From NCBI GenBank assembly GCA_004794655.1, contig SMMW01000606.1, forward strand, positions 1,881,501 through 1,945,500: 64,000 nucleotides of DNA. The letters run 5' to 3'. This stretch comes from Marisa cornuarietis (Eukaryota > Mollusca > Gastropoda > Architaenioglossa > Ampullariidae). Position 1 is the first letter of the stretch, and each line of letters begins with the position of its first letter. Shown here in pieces: positions 10,791 to 23,400 of the stretch. The notes below the pieces were generated by a model. The model ran no database searches. It worked only from the letters and a program-made list of their open reading frames with translations, and was not told the DNA's origin. A program made the position numbers and the translations under genes.

Positions 10791-13554
10791 TAACAAATGA
10801 CTAACTTTATTAATTCCATTGGGCAATTATTACTTGGGTTAAGCGTGCTCAGTTACCAAAAAAACAGAAAAAAACGAAGCAAGTGTTTGTTGACAGTGCA
10901 TTCTTAATACCAGAGACAGTATAAACGTTTATCAGTCCATCTCTCGAGACCACATAAATCAAATGGTGAGCAGCAGCTTCCGTCACAGATTCACAGCGGG
11001 ATTACACGTGACTTACTTGTCAGCTGTGACTAATTAAAAACTGTAAATAGTCGGGAACTGTTGACGTGGAACGTTGAACACACCGTGTCTGATCTGATCA
11101 GTATACGATTAGCTATTTTTGGACGGGGTAGAAGTGGTGTCTTCGGTCAGAACCAGTTCCGGGAGCGGGGCAGAGCGACTGAATGTTGGAGGATGGGGAA
11201 GGTTCCTGCATTAAGTCGCAGTATGCAGCAGCCGCAGGGCGGAGCGAGGGTGAAACGTGCTGTGCACCTCCTGCTAGAGCTAATGGTGCGTGCACAACAG
11301 ATAGAGCCGCTGGTGATCAGCGCTGAAATGTTTGATGTCGATTTACCAAACCACCACCTAGAATCTAATCAGGTACGCACCGATAAGCACGCTCGTCCCT
11401 CTCTCTTTCTATCCTCTCACTCTCTTTCTCGTGCTATTCGTCTTTGTATGTGTTGTAAACTTCAAAATCCTTTTCTCTTCACCTTTTTTTCTGGGATGAG
11501 ATGCTTACTGTCTGCGTTTCATAAGTGAGTGTGATTGGTTCTCATGAGCTTGTTTGCTCACAATGATTCCCCCTACTCATCTCTCTCTGTCTGTCTGTCT
11601 GTCTGTCTGTCTCGCTTATCACCAATTTCTTTATTCATCTGCTTTCTTTTCTTGCCCTCCTCATCTCACTCGTTTCTCTTTATCGTACGCTTGCACGTCA
11701 CCAAAGTCGCACACAGACACATAGGAGACGCAGGCGCGGAACGAGCGCAGGATCTCAAGATCCTGAATGTAGACCTACTCAGAAAATCACTTCTTTTTAC
11801 TCAATGACGGCATTGGTCTCCATCAAGGGAAAACCAAAGGGCGTGGTCACCCACTACGCTGTCGAAGGGTTAAACGTGTTCGGGTAGCAAGGCAGACCAA
11901 GAGGTGATAATAACAACAAACAAAAACAAAATCTCAAGGACGGGCGAGGCAGATCTTAGTCCTAATTACTGTGACCCCGATTACTATGCGCCGAGTCACT
12001 GTGAGGCTGCTGCATGGGCGTGCCAGCTCATGCAAGTGCTTTGTGCTGAGAGCTTCTCGAGGACCTAGAGAGGCCCAGCCCTAGATAGCTGGGACAGTTC
12101 CGAGCTTGTGTAGACCCTTTGTGATGAAAAATGCCAATCGCCTTTCGCCTAGCATGTCTACATGGGCGAGTTCCAAATGAAGGCGATGACAGAGTGCAAA
12201 AGAAAGAAAGATGGCCTCCACACCATCATCCGACAAATTTTGTACTTCTTTTGCGGTCGGCTTCGAAATGCAGAGACAATCGCTGTACCAGAAATTACTC
12301 TGGCCAGACCCAGGGTAGTTACGAACGGGTTGTCCTCTTGAAAGGTAAAAGCTGAGAGGTACCAGCAGCAGGTGAACCGCAATGCAGACTTTATCAGGAC
12401 GCGCAGACTGCAACTAGACAGTTTTGCAGATAATTTCAAACGAACTGCGAGCAGATCATAGTAAAGATAGACCGCGACGTTAACCCGCAGGTGGTCGACC
12501 GTCTCAGCCTGGCAGCCCGCACTGCCTGTCACGTCAGCCGAGACACGGATGCGTTTTACAAGCGTTTGCTTACCTGTCCGCGCAAGTCGTCAGCCACATC
12601 ATCCTGTCGTTCATTCCTCCCTCCACTTTCTTCACGGCGCGTCAGAAGCCGGTGATTGCTAATTGTTTTATTCACTTTGACAGTGTCTTCTTGTCTACCT
12701 TTCAGACCGTTGCATGCTGCGGCTTGTACAGGCCTGACAAACACGGCAACTATACTTTGCCTTCTTGAACGGCAGTTGATGTGTTTACAGGACTAGGCAA
12801 TAGATGTTGACGGCCAACAACCAACGTTCCAACGTTAAAAGAGGACGATGCACATAGTGTTTATCAGTGAAACCACCTGTACATTCAGAACTAAATATTT
12901 TGAGGGCTTTTGGTTGTTGTGTGCAGGTTATTGCCTCAGTCTATGACGTACTGTGGAAAGAGTGTTTTGACTCCCTCGCCAGCTAGAAGTACAATCTGGG
13001 AAACTACGACCTCTGTGTTAGCCCTGGTTTTAATCTCTGTCCCCCTCCCCCCCCCCCTTGTCTCACACATCAACAGCTGGCTTGATCTGCTCGCCGTCCG
13101 TCCCCCTAATCGGTGAGATGGCGATGTCCGCTCCGTCAAACAATCCGATTGATGAAGTCACGTAGAAGGTGTAGAGCATTGTGTGAACTATCCACACACG
13201 TCGCGGGCTCCAAGTGTCGGTTATCAAAGGCGGCAAGGGCCGGCCGCCCAGCTCTAGTCGTCGTGTGTCCACACACCCTTATGACAGCGAAACGTACTCG
13301 CTAGACACCCCGGCGCCCAGACTGACCGATCGCCGGAGCACCGACTGGGGAGGACAACTCGAGCGTATTAGTGACGTCACACCTTATCGTTACCTTTGCG
13401 GGTACGGCTTGAACGTGCACTCTTTCTCTGACTACAGGGGAAGGGAATGGGGGTTGATCAGCGAGTGAACTCCACCCCACTCACCAACTCGGGAGTAAAA
13501 TCAGCCCTACTAATGATACTGTCAGGCGAGACGGTTCTGTATTAAACATTCCCT
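10791..13554. other. Unassigned; one weak candidate exon near 11.2-11.37 kb
   Basis: A 155-codon plus-strand frame (11061-11528) has a central part, about 11197-11370, that reads protein-like (VKRAVHLLLELMVRAQQIEP, then LVISAEMFDVDLPNHHLE). It is followed at 11371-11376 by 'gtacgc' after 'cag', a possible splice donor. I recognise no domain. A (CTGT)n tract lies at 11585-11613. Overlapping minus-strand frames of 110 and 124 codons at 12.1-12.5 kb have no recognisable domain. A C-rich run is at 13045-13058. Confidence 0.3.
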
Positions 13555-13722
13555 TGTTGCCCGGGAGAAACGTGTTCAAATCTCGTATCGGGACACACGC
13601 AGATCATGGAGGTTTTTTTTTAAAATTTCCATGTACTCCGGTCACATTGCCATCCCTCTTACCTTCACCAACCCGTCCTTTTCTTGAGTGAAATCACCAA
13701 TAGGTGGAAGCATTTTCTCATC
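13555..13722 (+). mobile_element. SINE family D, copy 2
   Basis: This has the same block order as 4163-4327: 'gttcaaatctcgtatcggg', then 'acacacgcag', a T-run, 'gtactccggtcacattgccat', and the end 'ataggtggaagcattttc'. The B-box-like word 'gttcaaatctcg' supports a tRNA-derived head, though the 5' boundary is vague. Target-site duplications were not clear. Confidence 0.6.
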
Positions 13723-16124
13723 AAAGCTAAAAGTATGTGAGGTAAAATCTTAACCCCCCACCCTACCCAAAACACGCGGGATTTTTATAAACCTTTTTTT
13801 TTCCAACCCCAGTAGGCCTTTCACAAAAGTTTGCATTTGCTCTCCACCTTTCAATAGGATATTCTTTGTTTGCGGGGTCACTCGACCGCCGAATATATTT
13901 CCATACTACTCTATGGTTAGAAGCAGCATTTATTCACAGAAATACTACTTTTTTTTCTTCTTAGGCATAGACGTGCTGCTGGTTTGGCGTGGGTGGGTAA
14001 CGTAGTGAGTAAAAACAGTGCGTGGGAGAGAAAGAAGGAGAGAGAGAGGTGGGAGAGAGAACTCCGGAAAGGATTCGGTTCACCGCTCGCTTGATAATGA
14101 AAGTGACTCTTAGCCTTGCATCGCTGCTACCTACTAGCCTGTGCAGGCGTTTCCCCCAGTCCTCACAAAAGTGTTTTGCTGAGCGCTAAGTACAGATGCT
14201 CCCCCTCCTTTCACTCCCGTTGTTTACTGCTTTTAATCGCAGGATCCACGCCTGCCTTGCAGCCGTCTGAAGGCTACGGTGGAAGTGCAGGAGATAGCGA
14301 GATGGTCACTGATACAGAGCAAGGACGCGGCAGCCATGTGAGTCAGGGCCCTTGAAGGTCAAGTGACACAAGATTTTCATCAGAGAAGATAGGCGTGAGA
14401 ATGTGTGCCTGGTGCTGGGAAGGAGGGAAGACAAATTCTTTTTTTTTTTTCGTTGTTATTGTTGTTGTCGTCGGATAAATAAATCTCTCTTTCACACACA
14501 CACACATGTGCCGATGAGAAATGGCGATGTGGATGTGAGAGAGAAGGAAGCCGAGTTCGGAGACGAGGCCGAGGTTATCCAGCTTTCTTTAGCTAACGCC
14601 ATTCATCACCAGATTTGTAAGTAGCAGCGTCGTGACCGCGCTCCCCTCCTCATCAGATGCCTATCTTTTCACATGCTTGTTAACAGCTTCTTTGGCTATG
14701 TCCTAAATCGAGTCCGTGGTCCGACATGCTTGAAAGCCCCACTTTCCTCCCCCTCTCCCAATCCAAAAAAGAAAAAAAAGGTTTTAATAGTTAGCTCTCT
14801 CAGCTGTTTTGGTTGCATTTTAACGGTCTTTATGTGTGCGGGGTTTTTTTAACTTTATGAGCAGAAGTTTTATGTAGCGTAACAAAATCTTATCAACTGT
14901 TAATGATACTAATCATAGCATGTGTTCAGGCTCTCCGCGCATCACATTACCAGGATAAGAATAACTAATACAGAAAGACATTGATAGCGAAAGGTATTTT
15001 TAAGATTTAGAGCTCTCTCTCTCTCTCTCACACACACACGCACGCGTGGACAGATTAGAGCTGTAGTGGAAATGGAGTTACTGCCAGAGGTATTTCCGAA
15101 ACAAGATAGTCTTTAAAAACCTTTCTGAAACAAGGAGCTGGCCGAATGGTTCGAATTAAGCAACATAAGAATGGTGTGAGAGATGTTGTTATTATTTAAA
15201 GTGTTGCACTGACGCTGGAATTTTCGTGGAATTTTTAATGTTGTGATCTCCTGCCGTAGAAAATGCGTGCGGACTTAAAACAGCTGAGGACGCGACGATG
15301 TCTTTAAGCGTCTACTGCGCATCTCATTTCTCAAACCGCTTGGTTAACCTCAGTTGAAGAAACTGTCCCTCACATTTTGTAAGTGAACAACCCGTTTCGT
15401 TCTCGAGACCCATGCCAACGAACAGGACCATTGACAGAAAAAGCTGCTCTCGTGACGTCACATGTGTCACGTTACACATAATTTGCATTGCCATTGGCTG
15501 TAGCCTTGACAACGCACACTCCTGATGTCAGCGTTTTTTATTTTATTTCTCTCTTCGAATGGTGATGTTTTCAGGTTTGACCCGGTGAAGCACTCTGTCA
15601 CAGACCTCCTTAAAGGCCTTCGTGGTGGGTGACGCGAAGAACTATGCGGCGAACATAAAGATGTGAAAGGAACTTTACCATCCCTGATCTGCTTGCCGCT
15701 GCTACGCAAAGATGACTGTGGAGAACTGCTTGCTCCATCCAGCTCTCCAGTGACCTCTATACAGGTCAGATGACTGAAAAGCCTCCAGAAGGGAAATCAT
15801 TTGCCCGAATTGTGTACAAAGTTTGTACAAACATCTGAAATTACGCTTTGATAGACCTTTAAGTTGTTTTTACTGATTATCACCAACACGATGTTGATTA
15901 TTTTGGCTAGACTTATCTACCTTCTCTTTGATGGAAGTAATTTAGGTGATGATATTCTCCAACTCAAGAAAATTTGTTTTATACACACAAGATATCGAAC
16001 TCAAGAAAACAAAGAGAGAGGAGAGAGAGAGGGGTGGTGGTAGATGAGGATTGCAGAAAACACAAAAACCTGAGCGCTCAGATTCGAACCATCTAATTTT
16101 ACTCCATGACGAACGGGAAGCGAC
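13723..16124. other. Unassigned; possible internal exon at 14243-14337
   Basis: The segment 14243-14337 is preceded by a pyrimidine-rich stretch ending 'aatcgcag' and followed by 'gtgagt', a textbook donor. Its open frame includes STPALQPSEGYGGSAGDSE. I cannot name a family and no partner exon is certain. Other content: short CT/CA microsatellites at 14495-14507 and 15012-15041. Nothing else is recognised. Confidence 0.3.
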
Positions 16125-16144
16125 TTTTTTTTTTTTTTTTTTTT
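16125..16144. repeat. Poly-T tract (20 bases)
   Basis: The run of 20 T is on the plus strand and would be a poly-A tract on the minus strand. It may mark the end of a decayed retroelement on that strand, since 'ggttcgaatct' (B-box-like) occurs just beyond it on the minus strand. That second point is weak. Confidence 0.85.
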
Positions 16145-16252
16145 GGCACTGACTTGGGCGACTGACTTGTACCCAATTGCGAACAGCCAGTTTAACAAAA
16201 CCCTGACCTCGATCGTTTTGTCTGTTCATCCATTCTCTTCAAATTAAAAGCT

Positions 16253-16300
16253 TACCCCAAAACCCAAATCCTAACCCAAACCCTAACCCTGAACCTCACC
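16253..16300. repeat. Short interstitial telomere-like tract
   Basis: The sequence includes 'cctaacccaaaccctaaccc', a degenerate form of the CCCTAA repeat, over about 48 bases. Most animals outside arthropods and nematodes have TTAGGG telomeres, so this is an internal telomere-like remnant and not a chromosome end. Confidence 0.6.
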
Positions 16301-17071
16301 GACACCCCAAAGCTGTCTTAATAAATGAGTCCAGCTAACAGTTTAAAACATACACGCTTCCCAGAACATAAACAAAGCGCGTATACCAAAGAAACAAAAG
16401 TGAAAAGACTAACCCAGTCAGCGTAGACACCAAGAAAGGATAAATTAAAAGATGGTATGCGCACGCGTCATAGGTCAGTTAAAAGAGAGAGAGAGAGAGC
16501 CGCGGACGGGGAGAGGGTAAAAGAGAGGGTTCTGTCACGCGCTTTCTGATGCCGCCGCCGTAAAGTACACTCTAACTAGTTTTGTTCTTTCTTTCCGCAG
16601 CCCCTCTTCCCTCCCTCCACCCTCGTCTGCCACAGCGGTGGGTCGAGCTGCTGGAATCATTTTCAGTCCAAACAAAACCTTCCCCATGCCGCCGTTTGTT
16701 TTACCACTTTCTCCATTTACAGAAACAGCTCTGTGCATCAAATACGGACATCAGCAGCGCGTATCTTTGCCGAGGAGGTTATTTTTCTGAAAGGGGAGAT
16801 TTTATGTGGATATTTTGCAACCCTCTAACCCGCCTTTAAAATAAAAAGTCGGGGAGGGTGGGGGGAGGAGGTTTGTATTTAGCGCTAACATCGTCTTCGG
16901 CAGATGACGATTGGCTTTCTTCTTACAGCAACGTTCTTACAGACATTTCGTTCTTCTTGTTTTACAGTTTCATCGTCATCGTAATTACTTACAATCAACG
17001 TTTTCTCAGTGTTGAGTCTCTCTCCTGTGTGTGTGCGTGTGTTAGTGGGTGGTTCAGGGTGTGTGCGTTTG

Positions 17072-17122
<51 letters not shown>

Positions 17123-18493
17123 CATCTTTCCTACGTCACCTGTAAGACGCCAACCTCATATCTCAATACTAGGGTCCCGTCCATGGGAAACTCCATGTCA
17201 ACGTCCTTCTAGCGTTGTCCCTCAATCTACGTCTTTCTCTAAAGTAATGCCTACATCTTCTACGTGGTACGACGCAGCGGCCGTCCATGGTTGTTATCTT
17301 CAATTTTGAAGAGGTCTTTCTCGCGTTTTCAAGCAGCTTTTGAAAAAAAAACAACTAAAATCCATTATACTAAGTCAGCAAAATAGTGAAACGCTCAGTA
17401 GTCAAATTCTAAATTATCGCTGAAATCGTAGTGTTGGGGAAAAGAGAACCACAAGTCTCAATTTTATTTATTTATTATTATTATTATTATTATTGAAAGA
17501 AATTGTCAAGACTAGGACGGAATAAGTAACTTTTGGCTATATTACGAACAAAATTCAACTAATTCCACTTGAAACTATTTCTCGGGAAATAAATGGAAAG
17601 CATCACTTGGTTTTAGCACAAACGCACTTTCACAAGAACTGCAATGTTTTCTCAAGGAGCAATTGTGGGTTTAGAGGTGTCAGGTCTGTCAAAATACGGC
17701 TTATCGAGATTATCGGCCACTTACCCTTTTCCCAGGGACCGTGCAGCAGACGGCTTGTTCTGGATTTTTCCCAAGTTTAAATGTGTGACATTGTATCTGT
17801 TCTCCTTCATTTTGGTTATTTTGATGCTTTTGTTACTGGGGCGCGCGCGCACGCACACACACACACACGCACCCACGCACGCACGCAGAGTGAACTCGAA
17901 CTCGAACTCGAACATTTTATTGACTTGGGGCCATTTCAGCCATTGTCACTCAAGGTGAGCATATAGGGTTCATCCTCTCATGCATACAGTCACGCAGAGT
18001 GAGTGAGTGAGAGAGAAAGGGGGAGAGAGAGAGACTCAAGGAAAACAGATATGCTGAGCATTCAAAAACATTTTGGATTGAGTCCCTGAATAGAAGACGA
18101 ATGACTACGAAATATGGTCGCTACAAATGGAGGACAACAGGAAGGCAGGAAGAACCTCTGCTTGCAAAAGTTAAGCGCCGTAAGCTAGTCTGGCTTATCC
18201 ATGTGACCCTTACGTCACACCGTGAACAACTGTCCTCCAAGGTACTTTAGAGGGTGGTCGACGTCGCGGTAGCCAGAGGGAGAACTGACTTACGAACGTC
18301 AAGGAGTGAACTGTCGTCCTGTGCAGGACCTGCTCGCTATCACCCAAGACAAATGACTGACATGCTGAACTACACTTGTTCCAGAAATTTACGATTGTTT
18401 TCCAACATATTCAAAGTTAACACAGGTATCTGATGCAAATGGAAAGAGATAGTGCCTCAACCAGTTTTTTTTTTAATGTTATCTTCGTTTTAA
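16301..18493. other. Unassigned; GT microsatellite and other simple repeats
   Basis: A pyrimidine tract ending 'ctttccgcag' at about 16600 is a plausible splice acceptor, with all frames open for 50-80 codons after it, but I recognise no protein. Simple repeats are (GT)n at 17073-17120, ATT repeats near 17473-17494, GC/AC alternation at 17841-17885 and four tandem copies of 'gaactc' at 17891-17912. No gene is supported. Confidence 0.4.
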
Positions 18494-18603
18494 AAGCTGG
18501 AGAATACATATTTAAACAGTTTTCGCAAACAATGCTTTTCTGTTCCAGAAACAAATGAAAAGCATTGTTTGCGAAAACTGTTTAAATATGTATTCTCCAG
18601 CTT
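18494..18603. repeat. Perfect 47-bp inverted repeat with 16-base spacer
   Basis: The left arm 18494-18540 and right arm 18557-18603 are exact reverse complements over 47 bases, starting 'aagctggagaatacat' and ending 'ccagctt'. The spacer is 'tgttccagaaacaaat'. Outside the arms the flanks are only loosely complementary (T-rich on the left, A-rich on the right). Perfect identity suggests a recent origin or a constraint. I found no second copy of the arms in the window. Confidence 0.97.
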
Positions 18604-19446
18604 GAACTTTTTCTGTTAAAAAAGAAAAAAAAGTTTCGCCCTTAAGCGTAGTGCTACACGACTCTTTTGACCTGTTTCTGTTTCTTCTGCGTTACGCATC
18701 GGTGCACAGCATCTTTCGGTTAAACGTTTTATGAGGGGCCAAGTGTTGCGCGCTTGTCACTTGTCACTTGCCGTCATTCTCAAACCAGTGGCTGGGGGAT
18801 TGGAAGCCACTTAAAGAGAAAACTGTGGCGAAATAAAACAAAAACGGAGGGGAAAAAACGATCATTGAAGGAATTTTTAGACGGTGAACCAATCATCAAA
18901 ACAAGTCAAGGCTTGCTGCACTTGAGCGCTTGGGGCATGAAGATGTTTGCTTTCCTTTTGAACCTTTCTTCTTTTACAGTGTTTTAGTCTTCCCATCAAG
19001 TACTTAAAAATAATCTCGCCTTTCGTCTTTTGTGAATGTGTACAATCAGTGTATTCATCTCTCCCCCTTCTTCTCCTTTTTTACACATAAACTATTTTTC
19101 TTGGCCTATTTTCTGTCTCCATCCTTATCTACAATCTTCCTCTTTCCTATTTGCACTCTTATCGTTCTATGACGTATGACATATAACGTTTTGTCTGTGA
19201 CGTATCTTCCTGTCATCCCGTAACGTCCTTTTTTTCCTTTTCTTCTTTTACCCCGCGACCCTTGCCCCACCTCCCATTATTCCGTTGGTTTTATTCGTCC
19301 TTCTGCAGGAGTGAGTTTACTTTGTATTGGATGTTGGACACAACACTCACAGGCTTCTCTTTTTCTCTCCCTTCTCTTCCCTCCCTTGTCTTCCCCATCT
19401 CTCTGTCTTTTTCTGCCGCTCTCTCTTTCTCTCCTCCATCTCTAAT
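18604..19446. other. No gene seen; pyrimidine-rich toward the end
   Basis: From about 19040 to 19446 the plus strand is dominated by C and T. No exon or repeat match is recognised. Confidence 0.5.
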
Positions 19447-19582
19447 CTAAATGCAAATAAGTTCTACAGTAAACAAACAAATATGTGTCCATTCTGTGCA
19501 AACACTGAAGACGAGGAGCACTTTTTGATGGATTGTTCTCATTGTGATGATTTACAAGACTAGTATCTAAGTAGGTATTGTA
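19447..19582 (+). pseudogene. LINE C-terminal zinc-knuckle remnant
   Basis: The frame encodes CPFCANTEDEEHFLMDC at about 19486-19536, a C-x2-C-x7-H-x4-C pattern that is typical of the C-terminal end of LINE ORF2 proteins in invertebrates (the 'CPFC ... E.HFL..C' block). It stops soon after, at 19561. Nothing of the reverse transcriptase precedes it; upstream is pyrimidine-rich DNA. This is a short 5'-truncated remnant. Confidence 0.5.
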
Positions 19583-19612
19583 AAAAAAAAAAGTCACAAA
19601 TGCCTGGTTTAC

Positions 19613-19614
<2 letters not shown>

Positions 19615-19682
<68 letters not shown>
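19615..19682. repeat. (TCTG)n microsatellite
   Basis: About 17 uninterrupted copies of a CTGT unit are present. The minus-strand Thr-Asp-Arg-Gln repeat frame over it is an artefact. Confidence 0.97.
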
Positions 19683-20301
19683 ATTTATGCATGACGCTTA
19701 CGAGGTTGGATTAACAGTTATCCATTTGACAAAATTTTGTCTTTGTAAAGGCAGATACATGCGTGGATAAGATCTTCTTTGATGTAATAATAATAGAAAT
19801 AATAATAACAACAATAATAATGTTCATTTACGTACCCCCAAAAGCGCGCTCAAGACGCCTTATATACATGAAGTTGCTAAAGCACACACTGTCAGTATCA
19901 AATGCGTCTTACAAATTCATTCACAATCATTCATAACTCTCGCTCTTTCTCTCTCTCTCTCTCACACACACACACATACTTGGTCCCTGAAGTACTTGAA
20001 TAATGTTTGTTTCATTAAAGGTAGTGAATGAGAGAAGAGAACTGTGATATATACTCACAACACATACTGCTTGCAGGCACAACGTTGATGAAATGACTCT
20101 ATGCTTTAAGATTGTAACGCCACTCCCAGACCACGTACCTCCTATCTCACATAGAAATTTACATATGGGGTGCACTCCTTCTGAAGTCCTGTCAAAGCAT
20201 TTTTTTTTTATTAAGCCTTAAAGTATTTAAACATTTTTGAAGCAGATCTGTTAGCGTTAATGGAGCATTTACCTTTAAGGGAAAAAGGGTTTCCTGATTA
20301 G

Positions 20302-20302
<1 letters not shown>
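19683..20302. other. No gene; possible retroelement tail at 19782-19870
   Basis: On the minus strand there is 'gcgcgcttttgggg' followed by an AAT/ATT-rich tail (19782-19822 on the plus strand). This weakly resembles the retroelement tail described at 9500-9572. A CT/CA tract lies at 19946-19976. Confidence 0.35.
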
Positions 20303-20387
<85 letters not shown>

Positions 20388-20402
20388 GAAGAAGAAGAAG
20401 AA
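20303..20402. repeat. (GT)n(GA)n(GAA)n compound microsatellite
   Basis: About 61 bases of GT are followed by about 20 bases of GA, then GAA units. Confidence 0.97.
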
Positions 20403-23400
20403 AACGTGTGTATGTGTGGAAAGATGAATAAAGTTGAAGGTCAGGAAAAAAAAGGGACGTAACCAGGTGCATTTGCCTACGTTTATCTGCACTCCGGGAA
20501 GACTCAAACAGTATTACAAGAGGAAGGAAGATACTAAAAAATTGAAGATATAAAACGTAAGATAGCGGTAATCTGAGCTTTTATCGTGATATCAAACATA
20601 CTATAGCAATAAAAGCTGTACTGTCGTGGTGCAAAGCGTGTTAGTGTCAAGATGTGAGAAACATTTGCTTGGACACCTGATTTAAACGCCTTCATTAACG
20701 ACATCAACGAACTATGATAATAGAAACAAGTACGCACATACCATTAGATTAAAGTTTTTACCTTTAAGAAAAATATGGCTCTTAATCAATTTGTGTGTGT
20801 ATGTGTGTGGAGAGAGAGCGATACATAAATATAAAGAGGATATTTCAATATCCAGAATAGTTCAGATGAGAAATGACTTAACAATACTAAATAATAGTAG
20901 AAAGATTTGTTTCTTTCACGAACTTTCATAAAAAAATTTAATCTGCTGCAAGAAATAGCTGACTTGAGGAAAAATCGAAACAGACTAATAAGACAGAATT
21001 ACCGACGAAGTAGAAGCGTCAGAACTGAGGTCTCGTGCCCTTCATTTTCTCCTTGAGAAGCAAGAGAAATCATCATTTTTCCTTGTTCGCAGCTTTCTCT
21101 GGGACTGATCCGAGCTGTGCCACGGACTGCATCACGAGATGCTGGTGTGTGTACGAACTCGGTCGTTTTTCATTCCGTATTTTCTCGCGAGATCGAGAAA
21201 CAAAGTTGATACAAGCGAAGGCGGAAGAGCAGGAGGGTTCAGGCGAATCGTGAGCCGGGTATTTGAACTGGCAGGTGGGTGCGAGCATCGCTGGTACGAA
21301 ACTGACAAATGGTGACCCGTCCGTGGGACCAGCAAAGGTTCTCTCAGAAAGAAGCATCCAAACCTTCTCAGGTAATATAACCTAGTGAACGTATCTGTAA
21401 TCAACAGCTTGAGTCGAACTGACTGCAGGTTCGACAGCACAAGCGAGACTGTCCGAGCTGACAACCTCAGAGAAGTCCCTGCGGAAAGATGCGGAAGGCT
21501 TCTTCACGCTGTTCTCATATAAGTCTACGACAAAGTCACACCAAATGTCACATGACCACTCAAGAACACCACGCACTTTGAAAATAGTTTACTTTGTAAG
21601 AATCCCAAGTCAGATGTGTTTCTTATCGATACCTTTTGGTAAAATCATTTTTTGGACGTGTTATGGAAGCAGTTATATTCAATCCAGATCACCCTGCCAC
21701 CTCGGGAAAAAATAGTAAATAGAATGGCCGATAATGTTAATGAAAAATAAAAATAATGCAAAAAATCACAATATTACTTGGTTAGGGCTAAGTTTCTTTA
21801 AAAAGAAATGTGTTTTGGAAGCTGTAAGCCGTTTACATCAATTATAGTACTAAAGACAATATAAAAGAATTTTTTTCTGATCAGTTAGCTTTCTTAGGAC
21901 TTGGCTTGTTGTAAATAAGTCCAAGTAATCAAAAATCAGCGGTCAGCAGGGCTACTCCTTATCTGACACATAGGTAAAAATGCCAGCGCAAAATGATTAA
22001 CTCCCAGCAGTCAGTTTAACTGGTAATGAAATAAAAAGTAAGATCACTGCTTCGCCTTGACCACCAGGGTACAACGCCGAGCTACTCATGAATGCCCTTC
22101 TCGTGTAGCGTCCTTCCAATGCACTACCCTACGCCGCAGTGGGTGCCGGTGCGATCTCTTGGCCCACCCGTGAACTTAGCGCACCCTTTATCGTCTGAGC
22201 GCTTTGGGCGGTCAGATCATAGCTACGAATTTCATCGTTTCAATTACACTGCTTAGATGAGTACATGAGTGACCAGCAGTCCATGGCGTCTCTCTCAGGT
22301 CCATCGCTTTTTTTTCTCTCTGTCGCTCTTGTTGGCGAGTCAAGAAACGTGAAACAAGATACAGGTTCAAGCACGAGCGCCAGGATCGAGTCCGAAGAAC
22401 ATCCCAAGCGCCAGCGGTGTGTCTCGCACGGCCCGTGTTTACCATTAAACACGGTCTTCTTTATATTGGAGGAAACCTAAGAATCGTGTTCCTTGGCCAG
22501 GCTGCTTGCTTTTCTTTTAAGAAGGTATTAAAGGCAAACGTTGGCCGTGATTTGCAGCAAGATCTCGTTTCGACAAAGTCATCCCAAAATAGACCTATGT
22601 CTTGTCCACTAATCCCTGATTTATGATTCCAAGTGCGTTGAACTACCTTAAAACTTTATCGGTCTTAGATTACCTTAAGACTTTATTTACATCCGTGGCA
22701 TGCATGATTATCTTAGTTTCTCCCAAGATACACCGTATATAATTTTTAATAAGTGTAAATCGTCAAACACCAGGTAAAAAAAGTGCTGAGAGTGCTACAA
22801 TTTTTTTTTATGTCGCCTGTTAGCGCTAGACAAAGAAGTTGAGTTGGCGAAGTCCAATACTTGTAAGTGGTAGAAAAAATGTTTTTTTATACCGAGGGTA
22901 TGGATACAAACAACATTTTAAAACATTTTAAATTAGAGGTTCCGAATCTGTGAAATATAACTTTAAAAGATTTTCATATTTGAGAAACGCGTGGGCTTTA
23001 GTTGTAAATGTCAAATTAAATTTTTTTTAGTGAATGAAATACACTAATACAGTAACACGTGCACATGTACACATGTGCAAAGAGTTATATTCCAAGCGTC
23101 TCGAGCACGTTATCATATGTTTATAATCTAAGTATGTGGGATAGGTTACTTTGGCTTCTTAGCTTACAGATGCCAATCAGTCTGTCTCCATTTAGTCCTA
23201 GAAAAATGAGAGTGCCCAGCGAATATCAACAGTACTTTGATTACAGAATGTCGAGGGAAGTCAAGTTAAAGAAACTCCTGTACGAGAAAAAAAAAATTAC
23301 GACGACAGATAAAACGGATCTCGCATGGCAGTTTCGTGTGTGCGTTAAATTACGTTTTACTCAAAACCTGAAAAAGTGACTAATGCTCTTTTAATTTGCC

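Noticed and set aside
18494..18603. A microRNA precursor
   Set aside because: The arms pair perfectly over 47 bases without the bulges that conserved animal precursors usually have, and no conserved seed was recognised.
19615..19682. A CRISPR-like array
   Set aside because: Direct repeats have no unique spacers; it is a tetranucleotide microsatellite, and nothing else in the window resembles an array.
19442..19684. A Thr-Asp-Arg-Gln repeat protein on the minus strand
   Set aside because: It is the translation of the (TCTG)n microsatellite.
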